Source: Perognathus longimembris pacificus
Taxonomy: Eukaryota; Chordata; Mammalia; Rodentia; Heteromyidae
DNA: 64,000 bases
Assembly: GCF_023159225.1 (NCBI RefSeq)
Contig: NC_063161.1
Coordinates: 77,662,267 to 77,726,266, forward strand
Direction of reading: 5' to 3'
Shown here: positions 42,586-54,140 of the stretch, piece by piece
How the letters are laid out: each line of letters begins with the position of its first letter
How positions within the stretch are numbered: position 1 is the stretch's first letter
Notes under the pieces: generated by a model
Database searches by the model: none
Seen by the model: the letters and a program-made list of their open reading frames with translations, nothing else
What the model was told of the DNA's origin: nothing
Position numbers and translations under genes: made by a program

Positions 42586-43569
42586 CTGCTCCTGGGATTT
42601 TGGGTCCCTGAGCTCCATGTCTTCCGGGCCCTGCTCCTGGTTGCATAGGGCTATAACATTGCCCCTCTGGGCCTGGGAGAGGGCTATGGTGACACTAGTG
42701 CAGCCCCCACCTTCCTGCATCTTGGTCTTGAGGGAGCAAGAGGTATAGTTCTCCTGTGAGCCCCCTGGTGCTACCTGGGCAGGGGAGTTGGAGCCCCCTC
42801 CTTGTTCTAGGGTGGTTGGTCAGATCCTTACCTGGCCTGCCTCTACTGCTTGCTCAGGGCAAGGAGGTAGTAGAATGTCAGAGTCCCAGAGCTCCACGGA
42901 AAGCCCTGAGGTGGCACACGTGGTTCTTCTGTGGTGTCTGGCTGGAGCAGAGTGAGTGTTGCCAACAGGGGCATCTGTTGTCCCTCACTGTCTCCCTGCC
43001 AGGGGACAGACTGGGCATTGAGCTCTTGTACAAGCTCCTGTGGCTTCCTCAGCAGCCTGGCCTGGGTGGGTAGGAAACCCAGGGACACCCAGGCCTGGTG
43101 ACTCCCTATAGCATCCTTCCTCCAGCCCCAGGTTTCCCTGGGCAGCCTGCCTTCGCCCCCCTGCTTGCTGGTAGTGTTTCCATTACCGTGAGTGTTTGGG
43201 GACAGGGCCTCTCTGTCCTTGTGGAACCACGAGTCTCCACCATCCTGGCCTTTTGCTTTGCTTCCAGGTGTAGGTGCTTCCTTCTGGGTCCCAGATATGC
43301 GTGAATGGGAACATCCAATTTCTCTGACGTCATTTCCCCCAACCCAGCAATTAAAGTATTTGAAGGTGGTTGTTACTTGACTTGCTGTAAATAACCCCAG
43401 TAATTCCCAGTCTTCCTGAGCAGACTTCCTTAAGGTTCATGGATTTGGGGTTCTAGAGCCTAGAAGAGCACTTCATGGTAGTGGACACATTAGTCTGGGG
43501 GACACCGAACCCCCTGTGCTGTGTCTCAGAGTCCAGTCTGCATGCAGTTCCTTCCATTTCAAGAGATAA
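42586..43569. other. Intron stretch, nothing recognised
   Basis: About 1 kb of unique GC-moderate sequence. Short open frames show no domains or exon signals. Confidence 0.5.
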
Positions 43570-43630
43570 GTTGGTTTTCGGAGCTTGCTAGGCAGGTGCT
43601 CTACCATCGAGCCACACCCAGGGTCCCCAA
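43570..43630 (-). repeat. ID-like SINE fragment, antisense
   Basis: GCTAGGCAGGTGCTCTACCA and TCGAGCCACACCCAGGG. Confidence 0.6.
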
Positions 43631-44507
43631 GAGCCTGTCTAGTCACTGACTTTCATACCTAGTTAGAAGCAAAGACACACTCAAAGGTCCTGCTATCCAC
43701 AGCTGCTCCAATGTGGACCTGCCTCATGTGTTTATGTGTGGCTGACTCTAGAAACTTCCTGAAGAATTCAATGATCAGAGGGCTGGTTTCTTGTTGATAA
43801 TGAAAAAAAAGAATTATATTAAACAAAATATACAGAGCTCTGTGCTAGATACCTCGGTGCGGGGGCAAGGGGGAGCAGTTAAAGCACAAGGCCCAGCCCC
43901 AACTCCTCAGGTGTCTGTCACTCAAGGAGACAACTGAGGGGACACCAGTACCATGAGTCTGTTAAGTGTGGGTGGAGGCAGCCTGTGATTCAGCGGGAGG
44001 AAGGAGGATGACTCGGCCCAGGCCTCCACAGAGGTGTTGTACAGGAAGTGTTGTTAGAGCTGGCCTTCAAAGGCTGGAGAAAATTCCAGCAGGTAGAGGA
44101 AGACACTGGCAAAGCCATTGCAGTGCTGTGCATTGCAGGGTCTCATAGGTGGAACCTTCTAGTCCCCAGGGATGAAAGGAGTATGGTGCCTACTGTGCAG
44201 ACTAAAGTCACTAGGGCCAAGAGTTCTGGGCTTTCTTCCCCAAATCATACATGTGCACGTCCTACAGGGGGCCTGGAGCCTGCATGTTGAGAACACTTAT
44301 TGTAGAGTAGCTAAGATTGGGTGAAGCTGGGGGACATTTTCTTCTTAAATTTTTTGAATTATTTAGTGTTTGTTTTCTGGAATTTTTTGCTAAGATGCTT
44401 AGGACTTGAGGAGTTCATGTTGCTGATCAGTGCTTTTAAGCACTTTGAAACTCTTGGCCCACAAGAGTCCTTGTTTTTTGGACTCAGGAAGGAATACCTC
44501 TTAGGGT
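43631..44507. other. Intron stretch, nothing recognised
   Basis: No repeat or exon could be supported. Confidence 0.45.
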
Positions 44508-44690
44508 GGGTATGGTAGCTCACACCTGTAATCCCAGTTACATGGGAGGCATGGAGTAGGAGAATTATGGTCCCAGGAAAAAGGCAAGAAAAATAACTAA
44601 AGCCAAGTAAGGCCTGTGAATCATGGCTCAAATGGAACAGCATCTGCCTAACATTTGAAGTCCTGAGTTCAAATTCTAGTACTGCCAGGG
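44508..44690 (+). repeat. 7SL-tRNA dimeric SINE (older type)
   Basis: GGTAGCTCACACCTGTAATC head is joined to a tRNA-like right half (ATGGCTCAAATGGAACAGCA, GAGTTCAAATTCTAGTACTG). Confidence 0.75.
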
Positions 44691-44984
44691 AAGGGAAGGG
44701 ATAGGGAGAGGAGGGGAGGAAGAGAGAGGAGAAAAGAAAGATTGATTAGTTCCTGCTTTTGGGGGGGGGGTGGCCTTCTGTGCTGTGTTTGCTGTGAGCA
44801 GAAGCACAGATTTGTTTCTGGGGTCTGGAGCACTGTTGGGTTTTTATTGCCTTCCCGGCAAATTGCACTTAAGTAAGCAAATTTGCTTTTACACTTAGAC
44901 ACACATGGTTGGTCTTTTTGTAATGCCAGAAAACAAAAGTATCTTTTTCCACCAGTTGAAAAAACAACACTACCACCAGAGACC

Positions 44985-45425
44985 ACCCCTGTCTATTGTT
45001 GGGGATTCAGAGCCATAAATGACTGGGCTCACCTTCCAGTTTACATGAGGTTATTGTCACCACATCATGGAAGGAGAACGGGTCTGACCTGCAGTCATCT
45101 GTCACACACGGTTATAGTAACAGCTCTACTTGCTGTTGCCTAATGTGCTGTTGACAGATCATAATTATTTTGTTATTGCATAGCAGAGAGTGGGTTCCGG
45201 CATCGAATCGCTTTTAAATAGAACTGAGATTCCAACTTCAGGCTTATCTAGAGATGTAATTGCAGGACAATCATCCATCCCAAGACGCTACTGTGGAATG
45301 CACCTGGGGCTCCGTCTGGGGTCCCCGAGGGCCATTGCCACCCCTAAAGACAGGCAGGCTCTTTTTTACCTGTTGTAATTGGTTGATTTGTTTCAACCAA
45401 AGTATCAGGGTGTTCTTAAGCTATT
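44985..45425. promoter_or_regulatory. Candidate conserved intronic element
   Basis: A repeat-free block with CATAATTATTTTGTTATTGC, TAATTGGTTGATTTG, ATCGAATCGCTTTTAAATAG and mixed GC/AT texture, distinct from the repeat-filled surroundings. Enhancer function is a guess. Confidence 0.35.
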
Positions 45426-46024
45426 TAGGTATCAGCTAGTCGCCCTGTCAGCATGAGCCCACCTGTGGGCTTGATGGTGCCTGTGTTTCTTCTGCCCATG
45501 TTGGGCCTGGGTGCCTGGCTAAACACAGGGAGAGTGGGATGGGGGTGAGGGGAAGGACTTGAGTCAAGATGAAGATGCTTGATGGGCATGCCTGGTCCTG
45601 TTGGTCTCTGGGAGAGGCCCCACCCCATGCCTCTGGGTGTGTGCTGCTGTACATGGCCTGGGGAGGTGACACCCTGACCTCTACTCCTACAGCAGCAGTG
45701 GCTGCCAACTCACTGAGCCTCTTGCTGTTTCCTTGTAGAGTCTTGGTGGCGGTTTTGTCACCTGGCCCTGCAGCATCTACAGTGGGGTTAATGTCAGTAT
45801 CTTGAGAGCAGTCCAGTGTCTGGTCTGGTATGGTGCCCAGAGCCCCCACATGCCTGCTGTGACCCAGAAGATTGAGGAGCTGCTAAGCTCCCTGGAGACC
45901 TGCCATGCAGCCAGGGGAGCCACATCCCAGGGCTGGAGCTTTGGGTGGCTTCTCTGTGGACAGGGAAGGCAGGGCAGAAGGGTATGCAAGCCAGGTTTTA
46001 CAGCCTAAGACCAAGCTCCCCGAC
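45426..46024. other. Intron stretch, nothing recognised
   Basis: Unique GC-rich sequence. Two open frames on opposite strands at 45,569-46,008 lack recognisable features. Confidence 0.45.
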
Positions 46025-46598
46025 TTCCACATGGCAGGTCCAGCCACTAATCCCCATCAGCCAAATAAAGAGACTTGGTAAAGGGCAGGGAAAGGTTTAT
46101 TCCATGGCAACCTTGTGGGGCCATGGAATCTTTAGCACATCTTCAGGGCACACACAGTAGCCTCGGGTTAAATAGGGAGCATTGGGGATGGGGTAAGCAA
46201 AGTATACAGGGTTATATCGGTGTGGCCTGGCTGGCCCTTAGCTCAGGCTTTGTCCTTGGAGGAGTGGACATTGCTATCACTACCCCTGGAGAGGAGCAGG
46301 AGTGAATCAGGCACCGGAGCTGCATGTGGGCTGCCCAGCTCCTGGCCCTTCACCTCCGGGCAATCTCGCCTATTGCCTCAAGATGACAAGAGCTCAATTT
46401 ACCTCTTGTCACAAGGTGCTTATCAGTTTACCTCTTGTCACTAGATGCTTATCAGTGAGTCCTGCCCTTCCAGAGGGATTTGCAAAGTGACTACTGGAGG
46501 AGGGGCCCTCCCATTGAAGGGTGCTGATGCAAAGTGGGGGACTGGTACCCAGTCTTTATCCCACTTTCAGTTAATTATGCTAACCCCCCCCCCCAACA
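46025..46598 (-). mobile_element. Endogenous retroviral solo LTR, antisense
   Basis: On the minus strand: TGTTGGGGGG start, two tandem units of GATAAGCA-N-TTGTGACAAGAGGTAAA type in U3 (plus-strand 46,390-46,455), a CTATTTAACCC TATA-like box near 46,170 and a GGAATAAACC poly(A) signal near 46,096. A TTTATTTGG and ACCTGCCA end follows. Edges are approximate and no viral genes are present. Confidence 0.62.
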
Positions 46599-47054
46599 AA
46601 AAGCAGTGCTTAAAAGTTGCCTCTTATAGAGCATCCATTGGAAGTCGCTTGCCAGCTAGGTAGCCCCAGCCCAGCCAAGGGGCAGTCAGTCATCTGCAGG
46701 GCATTGTGACACACATCCAGACTAGTTGGCCATGTGCTGGGGCCAGTGCGTCACAGGCTGAGGAATTCCCATCCTTGCACATGCAGGACAGTGCAGCATG
46801 GCTAGGGTGACACACACTCTGCCCCCTCCCCCCATACACACAGTCACTCACAGCCTGCCAGGGCCACAGTGCAGTCATAGCCAGGGTGAAATTGGGTTTG
46901 TCCTTGTGGACAAGATGTGGTGTTCCAGGAGAAAGAGAAGAAGAAAGGGAGTTGCTAAATTCCCTTACTTCTGGGATCAGCTGCTGCATATTGGGGGCAT
47001 GGAGACCTGGAATCCCTCTTGCCAAAAATTTCCATCTGTGTTTAGAGAGAGTCT
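46599..47054. other. Intron stretch, nothing recognised
   Basis: No supported feature. Confidence 0.45.
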
Positions 47055-47112
47055 CTTCACAGCCCAGCTGGTCTCAACTCATCATCCTCCTGCCTCAGCC
47101 TCCTGAGACCAT
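47055..47112 (-). repeat. B1 fragment, antisense
   Basis: CATCCTCCTGCCTCAGCCTC then CTGAGACC. Only the head is present. Confidence 0.5.
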
Positions 47113-47299
47113 ACTGTTTTACAGCTACAATTCTTGGCACATACAAGGCAACCAGTCAATATTTACATTTTTTGTGGCCAGTTACATGTTTGCCTCAAGA
47201 AAATGAAGTTCTGTAATTTTAATCCTAGAATAGGACAAGGAAATGGTCCTAATGGCCTGATGAGGTAGATACAGGTTGAAAACTGTTGACAAAGTATGG

Positions 47300-47426
47300 A
47301 GAGAGCTGAATGTGGTATCACATGCCCGGTATCCTGGTACTTGTGAGGTTGGAGCAGGAAGATTAAGAGTTCATGGCCAGCCTAGGCTACCTGGTAAGAT
47401 CCTGTCTCAAAAAGAAACAGAACATT
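47300..47426 (+). repeat. B1 SINE
   Basis: GTGGTATCACATGCCCGGTA, GGCCAGCCTAGGCTACCTGG and CCTGTCTCAAAAAG. Confidence 0.85.
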
Positions 47427-47427
47427 G

Positions 47428-47632
47428 GGGGCTGGGAATATGGCCTAGTGGTAGAGTGCTTGCCTCACATACCTGAATCCCTGGGTTCAATTCCTCAGCA
47501 CCACATATATAGAAAAAGCCAGAAGTGATGCTGTGGCTCAAGAGGTAGAGTGCTAGCCTTGAGCAAGAAGAAGCGAGGGACAGTGCTCAGGCCCTGAGTC
47601 CAAGCCCCAGGACTAACCAAAAAGAAAAGAAA
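47428..47632 (+). repeat. IDL-Geo dimeric SINE
   Basis: GGGGCTGGGAATATGGCCTA through GAGTCCAAGCCCCAGGAC, inserted right after the B1 tail. Confidence 0.92.
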
Positions 47633-47779
47633 AGATCATCACAGAATCCACGTCACAAGGACCTATCAGCCAGTGCTTGTGTGCTAGACACTGACATAGC
47701 TATAAGATGGGTAGGACAGAGGCCCACGAGGGAAATGGCTTCTGGTGGGAGTGTGGGATTTTCTTTTTTGTTTGTTTGT

Positions 47780-47862
47780 TTTTGGTGGTACTGGAGTTTG
47801 AATTCCAGGCCTCCTGCTTGCTAGGCATACACTCAGCTACTTAGGCCACGCCCCCAGCCCTA
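47780..47862 (-). repeat. ID-like SINE monomer, antisense
   Basis: GGTGGTACTGGAGTTTGAAT and TTAGGCCACGCCCCCAGCCC. Confidence 0.7.
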
Positions 47863-48027
47863 GTCCCCTTCATCAAGGAGGGAGGAGCCTGCTGCTCTGG
47901 AGAGCTTTTCAGGGAAAGTGAGCAGGCAGGCTCAGCACCCTGTCCTGCTGTCCTCCAGTGACCTGCTCACAGAGAGCATGCATTGTCCATGCCTCACTCC
48001 TTCTCTCACTCCCTCCCTTCCCTCTGC

Positions 48028-48322
48028 CTTGGTGGTACAAAGAATTGAACTCAGTGCCTTACACCTGAGAAGTAGGCACTCTATCCCTGAGCTACGCCTC
48101 TGGGCTCCTTTTGCTTTAGTTATTTTCAAGTTATTCAAGTTATTTTCTCACCTTATATCTAGGCTGAAGTCTTCTTGTGTGCTTGCCCATCTTGCATGTA
48201 CCACTGCATCCTGTCATTAGCTGATAGAAGGTCTTACAAACTTTTAATAACCTCAAACTGAGACCATCCTATCTCTGCCCTCTAGCTAGCTAAGATTACA
48301 GGCTTGAGCCACTGTGCCAGTT
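48028..48322 (-). repeat. tRNA + 7SL SINE, antisense (dimer or degenerate trimer)
   Basis: GGTGGTACAAAGAATTGAAC ... CTGAGCTACGCCTCTGGGC, then 7SL-like AGCTAAGATTACAGGCTTGA. Confidence 0.55.
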
Positions 48323-48324
48323 CT

Positions 48325-48435
48325 TATTTTTGAGACAGGGTCTCACTATGTAGCCCAGGCTAACCTTGAACTCACGATCGTTCAGCATCATTCTCCTGAG
48401 TTCTAGGATTACAGGTGTGTACCACCACACATGTT
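48325..48435 (-). repeat. B1 SINE, antisense
   Basis: TTTTTGAGACAGGGTCTCAC and GTTCTAGGATTACAGGTGTG. Confidence 0.9.
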
Positions 48436-48528
48436 TTATGTGGTCTCATTTCATTATAAGGCTACCTCTCCTATGTGCACCCATCTGTGCTGGCAAGACA
48501 GCTCTTTGATAGAAAGCCAGTATTTTTA

Positions 48529-48732
48529 AATTAATTTATTTTTTTGCCAGTCCTGGGGCTTGGACTCAAGGCCTGACCACTGTCCCTGGCTTCTTTTTGC
48601 TCAAGGCTAGCACTACTGCTTGAGCCACAGCACCACTTCTGGCCTTTTCTGTTTATGTGGAGCTGAGGAATGGAACCCAGGGCTTCATGCATGCAAGACA
48701 AGCACTCTACCACTAAGCTATATTTCCAGCCT
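48529..48732 (-). repeat. IDL-Geo dimeric SINE, antisense, with target duplication
   Basis: A reversed complete dimer flanked by the perfect 17-bp duplication GAAAGCCAGTATTTTTA at 48,512-48,528 and 48,733-48,749. Confidence 0.95.
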
Positions 48733-48749
48733 GAAAGCCAGTATTTTTA

Positions 48750-50464
48750 TCTCTGTCTATCTGACTCTGGTTTGACTTACAAATTGTCTTGGGAGCAGCG
48801 GAAGAAAACGCAGAGTGGTATGAGCATGAACACTGAGGCCAGGCGGAGAGTCGGCGCCCTCCTGAACCTTCTCCCTAATGACCTCCAGTCCAAGCGGAAG
48901 CATATGCAGGGATCTGGAATAAAAGCCCAGGGAAAGCCTGGAGAAGCAAAGGGCCATGCTGGTCTCTCTCCTTTGGACCAAGAGCAAGCTGACGTTAGTG
49001 TGCACAGCTGTGCACAGAGCTTGGAGTCTGGCCCCCACTCAGGCCTAGAGAGGGTGGCGAGGAGGGTGCCACACATCCTTGCCTCCTTCCTGAGTTCTGG
49101 TTAAACCCAGCACCTGTGCCACATGCCAGCTCTGTCCTGAACACAGGACATGAATACAGACACGGCGTGAGGGAGCAAGGGCCAGCACTTCTGAAAAGAG
49201 GGATGCGGGACAGCTAAGCACGGGAAAGTTAAAAATAAACCACAGGGCAACTAGAGGGCTAGAGGGGGACAGGGGGTGCAGAAGAGGGCTAAAGTAAAAA
49301 TAGCACACCAAAGATAGTTGAAAAACAGAGCAGAGTAAGAAGACAAACTGAGGCAAAAGTAGATTGCCAAGTGCACCTTTCACCATACAGAACCCACTGG
49401 GATCGCAGAAGATAGCACATGGTCTAGAGAGGAGAGCTCCTGAGGCCTGGGAATAGCTAGACGTCAGGCACAGAGAGCTGTCAGGGAAGGCCAGAGACAG
49501 GAAATGAGGCTGGGTGGGAGGGGGGGGACAGGCATGTCTCCTCATCATGACGATCGATTGACCCTGTGGCTGTGGAGGTAGGGCCTGCAGAACAGCTGGA
49601 CTTCAGGCTGAGTGTACACCTGACATCACTGTCCTGAGAGCCCAGCCCTCACAGGGCAAGGGGGCACATTTGCCTGCTAAGGCCTGTCCCTTCCCACCTT
49701 TCTCTGAGTGGAAATAGACTGCTGGGCAGTGACATGCTGGTCTCTCTCCTTTGAACCTCACTGTGGCAGACAGGCTGAGGGTAGACAGGGCAGTAGGTGA
49801 GGGAGTACAGCCACCACGAAGGGCCCCTCTGAGCAGAACATTGCCATGTGCTGTTCTCTTCCTACTGTTACCCCCACACCCCCTGGTAAGGATAACAGGA
49901 GTGGGTGGTACCCAGTGTGCTGAGCAGCCCCGCCTTCCAGCTGCATCCTTGGTGCATGGTGAGGCACCCTATGTCCCCCATACTGCCTCAAGTGCACCTG
50001 CACAGTTCTCAGCTCCGGCTCACACAAGTCCCTGTTTGTTGACAGTGGCAGCCTCACTGGGCAGGCAAGTGAAAGCTGGCTTCTGTTTCAGGTGACAGAT
50101 GGAGCACTGGCTCCTCCTAATGACTTTGCCTGTGGGAACATGGTGACCGTGACCTCCTGAGCTGTGCAGGCCCCATCCTCAAGGCACTGGAGAGCATGAA
50201 GGCCATGACACTTCCTACAAGAGTTGAGAGTCAATCCAGCATAGTGGGGTGACTACCACTAGTGAGCAGGGCTACACCCAGCCTCATGGAGGACATCGAG
50301 CTGGTCCTACACACACATGCCCCACATACACACACTCATGAACGCACCTGTGTGGGATAGCTCAAGTAATATGATCCTCTTGTATGTGTGCATGTAACCA
50401 TACCTAGAAAAAAGTGTTTATGTCTGCTTGTCTGCTGTATAGTTATATAGACCTACTCATTTTA
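48750..50464. other. Intron stretch, nothing recognised
   Basis: About 1.7 kb of unique sequence. An open frame at 48,826-49,104 (MNTEARRRVGALLNLL...) has some codon-like texture but no known domain and no clear splice sites. Confidence 0.45.
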
Positions 50465-50582
50465 TTGGTTTATTTTGAGACAGTCTCACTGTATAGCCTA
50501 GACAGGCCTAGAACTCAAAATCCTCCTTTGTCCACCCTTTGGGTAGCTGAGATTACAGGCATTTGCCACCATACCCCATAAG
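50465..50582 (-). repeat. B1 SINE, antisense
   Basis: TTTTGAGACAGTCTCACTGT, GTAGCTGAGATTACAGGCAT and TTGCCACCATACCCCA. Confidence 0.88.

Positions 50583-50585
<3 letters not shown>

Positions 50586-50665
<80 letters not shown>
50586..50665. repeat. (GT)n microsatellite, ~80 bp
   Basis: The longest pure GT run in the window, between two SINEs. Confidence 0.98.
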
Positions 50666-50666
<1 letters not shown>

Positions 50667-50679
50667 GTGTGATGGTCAC

Positions 50680-50864
50680 TGTTTCTGAGTTTTTTGCTCA
50701 AGGTAGTGCTCTGACACAGCCACACCTCTACTTACGGCTTTTTTTTAGTAATTTATTGGAGATAAGTCTCACAGAATTTGCTGCCCTGGCTTCAAGTCAT
50801 GATCCTCAGATGTCAGCTTTCTGAGTAGCTAGAATTACAGATGTGAGCCATCAGCACCTGGCTA
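50680..50864 (-). repeat. 7SL-Geo composite SINE, antisense
   Basis: Reversed partial Geo followed by TGAGTAGCTAGAATTACAGA. Confidence 0.8.
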
Positions 50865-50969
50865 AGACTTGTGATTTTTTTTTAAATACATTCTCTCACT
50901 CTTGCTCTCACTCTGATGCAGGTACCTGAGCTTACCTCAAGGGCCTCACTTTCACTGAGGTTTTCACTT

Positions 50970-51132
50970 ACATCTGGTGCTCTAGCCTTGAGCCATGAGT
51001 CCAGGTTTTGGATGGTTAATTAGAGACAGAGTCTCATGAGCATTTCTGCCTGGGTGAACTGTGAACCTTGATCCTCAGGTCTGGGCCTTTTAAGTGGTTA
51101 GAATTACAGGCATGAGCCACCAGTGGGTAGCT
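50970..51132 (-). repeat. 7SL-Geo composite SINE, antisense, old
   Basis: GGTGCTCTAGCCTTGAGCCA, GGTTAATTAGAGACAGAG and AGAATTACAGGCATGAGCCA. Confidence 0.75.
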
Positions 51133-51242
51133 AAAACATATTTTCAGTAGTGAGCAATATTTTAGAAACTGCATTAATAACAGTTTTATAGTATGAACCC
51201 CTAGGAATATAATTGAACTATTCCTAGTTGTCAAAACTTTCT

Positions 51243-51460
51243 CTCCTAGTTGGGAGTGGTGGTACACTGCTGTAATCCCAGGTACTCTAGAGGTTATAGG
51301 CAGGAGAATCATGAGTTTTTGAGGCCAGTGGGGGTAAGGCAGGCAAAAGCAAAATAAAAACAAAAGGATTGGGGTGTGGCTTCAGAGGTAGAACTCTTGC
51401 TTAGCAAGCTGCAGGCTCTGGCTTCATTTTCCAGTACCTCAAAACAAACAAGTAAACAAA
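51243..51460 (+). repeat. 7SL-tRNA dimeric SINE (older type)
   Basis: GGGAGTGGTGGTACACTGCT head plus tRNA-like GGGGTGTGGCTTCAGAGGTA and TGGCTTCATTTTCCAGTACC. Confidence 0.72.
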
Positions 51461-52117
51461 AAAGCATAGCCTTTCCCCCCACAGTAATTCTTCTGCAGTT
51501 ACCCGGAAATTTTCATGTTAAATTATAGGTGTCTTAACATAATTCCTGGTTTAAGTCTTGCTTTAGAGTTTTTGTAATCTTGAATATTTCCAGAATGTGT
51601 AAATATTTGCCAAGCAGACCGCAACATCTTCAGCATTTTTTTTAATTGGAAACTTGTCTTAATTCTTGGTAGCTTGCCCGAGTTCCCACATTTCCCTGTC
51701 CCTGCATGGCCCGTTTCCCTTCTAGTAACATCTGCCTGTGTGCAATGCTTGTCCTTAGTGAGCCACTGCTGAGGACCTTAACTTGCTCCATCAGAGCTCA
51801 CTCTGCTGGTAGGGCTGTGCTGTGTGGAAATTCCACAGCCCTAAAAATGCACACACCCGTGCCAAGCGCTCCCTGGCCACTCCCCCCAAGTCCCCTGTCC
51901 TACCTGGCTATTGCCCACTCCAGCTCTTGGTAATCTGCCAATCCTTTACTGTCTCCTGAGTTTGACCTTTTCCACAAGATAAGATGTAGACCCTTTCCCA
52001 TGATTGCATCTATATATATATACATATGTGTGTGTATTTTTTTTTAATTTCAGGTTCCTCTGTGTATTTCCTGACTTAATTATTCCTTTCCTTCTGTCTT
52101 TCTTTTGTTTTTGTTTT
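51461..52117. other. Intron stretch, nothing recognised
   Basis: Unique, with a short TATATATATACA run near 52,010. Confidence 0.45.
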
Positions 52118-52430
52118 TTTCTTTTTGGTGGTACTGGGTTTGAACTTGCTCTTGCTATGTGCTCTACCCCTTGAGTCACATCCCTAGCCCTTTTTACTTT
52201 ACTTTTTAAATAGGATTTTATGTTTATGCCCTGATTGACCTAGGCTGCAATCCTTCTACTTAATGCTTCCTACATAACTGGGATGGCAGGTGTACACCAC
52301 TACACCAACTTTTGGTTGAGATGGGCCTTCTCTAATTTTTTTTTCTGGGCTGGCCTCGAACCTGGATCTTTCCAGTCTTTGCTCCCTGAGTAGCCAGGAA
52401 TACAAGTATAGGCCACTGTGCCCAGTCTAA
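52118..52430 (-). repeat. Trimeric-type SINE (7SL-7SL-tRNA), antisense
   Basis: tRNA-like block (GGTGGTACTGGGTTTGAACT ... CCCTTGAGTCACATCCC), a reversed 7SL block ending GGTGTACACCACTACACCAA, linker TTTTGGTTGAGATGGGC, and a second 7SL block ending TATAGGCCACTGTGCCCAG. Confidence 0.72.
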
Positions 52431-52439
52431 TTATTTCTT

Positions 52440-53254
52440 TTTATCACAGAATCATATAGCTTTATGTGGGACCATTTTCATTTACCTGCTGAAGAATATC
52501 TTGGTTGTTTTCAAGTTTGGGCACTTACAAATAAGCCTGTTATAAACTTGTGTGAGTTTTGTCTTATTTGAAGCATTACTATTGAATCCAAAGAAAGAAT
52601 ATGATTCGTTTTGTCAGGAGCTCCTGATGCATTTAGCATTGTTGCTCTTTTGTTTCTTTAATTTTTATCAATTTTAGATTTTTAACCATTCTAATAGGCA
52701 TCTCTTATTCTTGTTGGTTTTCTCTTTTTTCCCCCTTTTTTTGCTGAGGATCATCAATCATGTAAAGCACTCTAAACTATATACCTCATCCTTTTTCATT
52801 TTCTTAGGCAGTACTGGAGTTTGAACTTAGTGCCTCTCCCATGAGAGAAAAGTGCTCTACCACTTGAATCATGCTCCCAAGTCTCTTTTTAATTTTATTT
52901 TGAGATAGAGTCTTGCTAGGTTGCTCACTCAGGTCTCACATTTGTGCTGTTCCTCAGGTTCACAAAGAGCTTGGAACACCAGCATATAGCACCATGCCCA
53001 ACTTCATTGCTTAATATAATCTAATTTGTAATACTGTCCTGAAAACATAGGACACTTAGCATTTCTTCATATGTTTATTTGCCATCTATAATTCTTCAAT
53101 GAGTTGCCTATTCAGATCTTTTCCCTATGTATTGTTTAAATTTTTGAGAGCTTATTGTGTACTTTATACATAACATAGATGTTTAGAAATGTTTCTCCTT
53201 ATTTTTGGCTTGTAGTTTCCCTGTTCTCTTCAGCATGTGTGTAGAGTTTGTCTA
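52440..53254 (-). mobile_element. Ancient L1 fragment, antisense
   Basis: ATCTTGGTTGTTTTCAAGTT, TTTTAACCATTCTAATAGGC and ATATGTTTATTTGCCATCTA follow reversed L1M 3' ORF2 in order. A SINE at 52,804-52,998 interrupts it. Confidence 0.72.
52804..52998 (-). repeat. tRNA + 7SL SINE, antisense
   Basis: GCAGTACTGGAGTTTGAACT ... CTACCACTTGAATCATGCTC, then 7SL-like TTTGAGATAGAGTCTTGCTA. Confidence 0.65.
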
Positions 53255-53255
53255 C

Positions 53256-54090
53256 TTTGTAGCATGTATCCATTCTTCACCCCTATTTATAGCCAAATAA
53301 TATTCTGTTGTATTGCTATGCCACATTTTGTTTATCACATTGTTGGACCACTGGGTCATTTCCACTATGACTGTTGTAAATAAAGCTGTTAGGAATATTT
53401 GTACATAGATACTATTTTGTGTGAACAGATGTTTTCATTTCATTGGGTATATACTGTTAGTCATCTTTCCATTACTGTAACAAATACCTAGGATGATCAT
53501 TTTATAACAAGGAAAGGTTGGTTATGGCCTGTGTTTGGAGATTTCCATCCATGATCTTTTAGCCAAGCTACCTTTAGGCCTGTGGTAAGATGCATGTCAT
53601 GTTGGGAGCATGTAGTGGGGCAAAACTTCCCCCCTCATGGCTGGGAAGTGAAAGAGAGAGGAAGGGACTGGGCCCTACAGTTTCCTTCCAGGGCACACCT
53701 CAACTGGGCCATCTCTTAAAGACCCACCACCATCAGCGCCACAGCCTGGGGGCCCAGCTTCCAACAACTAGGCCTTTGGGAGGGGACATTTAACTGTATC
53801 TCATGTCTAGGCCCTCTGCAGCATAGCTCACTGTGTTTAACATTTGAGGATCTGCCAGGCTGTCTCTAAAGCATGTGCACCATTTCATAGTTGTGCTTCA
53901 GGAGTGTCCAAAGGTGTCCACGTCCTTGCCAACACTTGCTGTTGTCTGCTTTGTATTACAGCCACATGGTTGTGATTTGTGTTTCCCTAATGATGTTGCA
54001 ACCTTCTTATATGCTTGTTTGTTTTGTTCTGCCTTTGTTAAGATGTCTTCCTGTTTATGAAAGCATGGGTATGTTTTAAATGATCCTTAT
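53256..54090 (-). mobile_element. Second ancient L1 fragment, antisense, split by a MaLR LTR
   Basis: AATATTCTGTTGTATTGCTA, GACCACTGGGTCATTTCCAC and TTTCATTGGGTATATAC precede the LTR. ACGTCCTTGCCAACACTTGC and TTGTGTTTCCCTAATGATG follow it, so one L1 spans the insertion. Confidence 0.75.
53455..53810 (-). mobile_element. MaLR-type solo LTR, antisense
   Basis: The reverse complement carries the same ordered landmarks as the copy at 18,720: CTAGTTGTTGGAAGC, TTCCTCTCTCTTTCACTTCC, CCACAGGCCTAAAG and TATTTGTTACAGTAATGGAA. Both copies are truncated or decayed relative to each other. Confidence 0.75.
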
Positions 54091-54140
54091 CCATCTATCC
54101 AACTATCTATTATCCATCCATCCATCATCTGTCTACCTGA
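54088..54140. repeat. (ATCC/ATCT)n short microsatellite
   Basis: Tetranucleotide runs such as ATCCATCCATCCATCATCTG. Confidence 0.85.

Noticed and set aside
45569..46008. Processed pseudogene suspected from overlapping open frames
   Set aside because: No similarity to a known protein, no A tail and no flanking duplication were found.
48670..49104. 144-codon open frame as an alternative exon
   Set aside because: Its first 27 codons lie in an antisense SINE and the target duplication. No splice sites or known domain were found. The inner Met at 48,826 is the only part with any coding-like texture.
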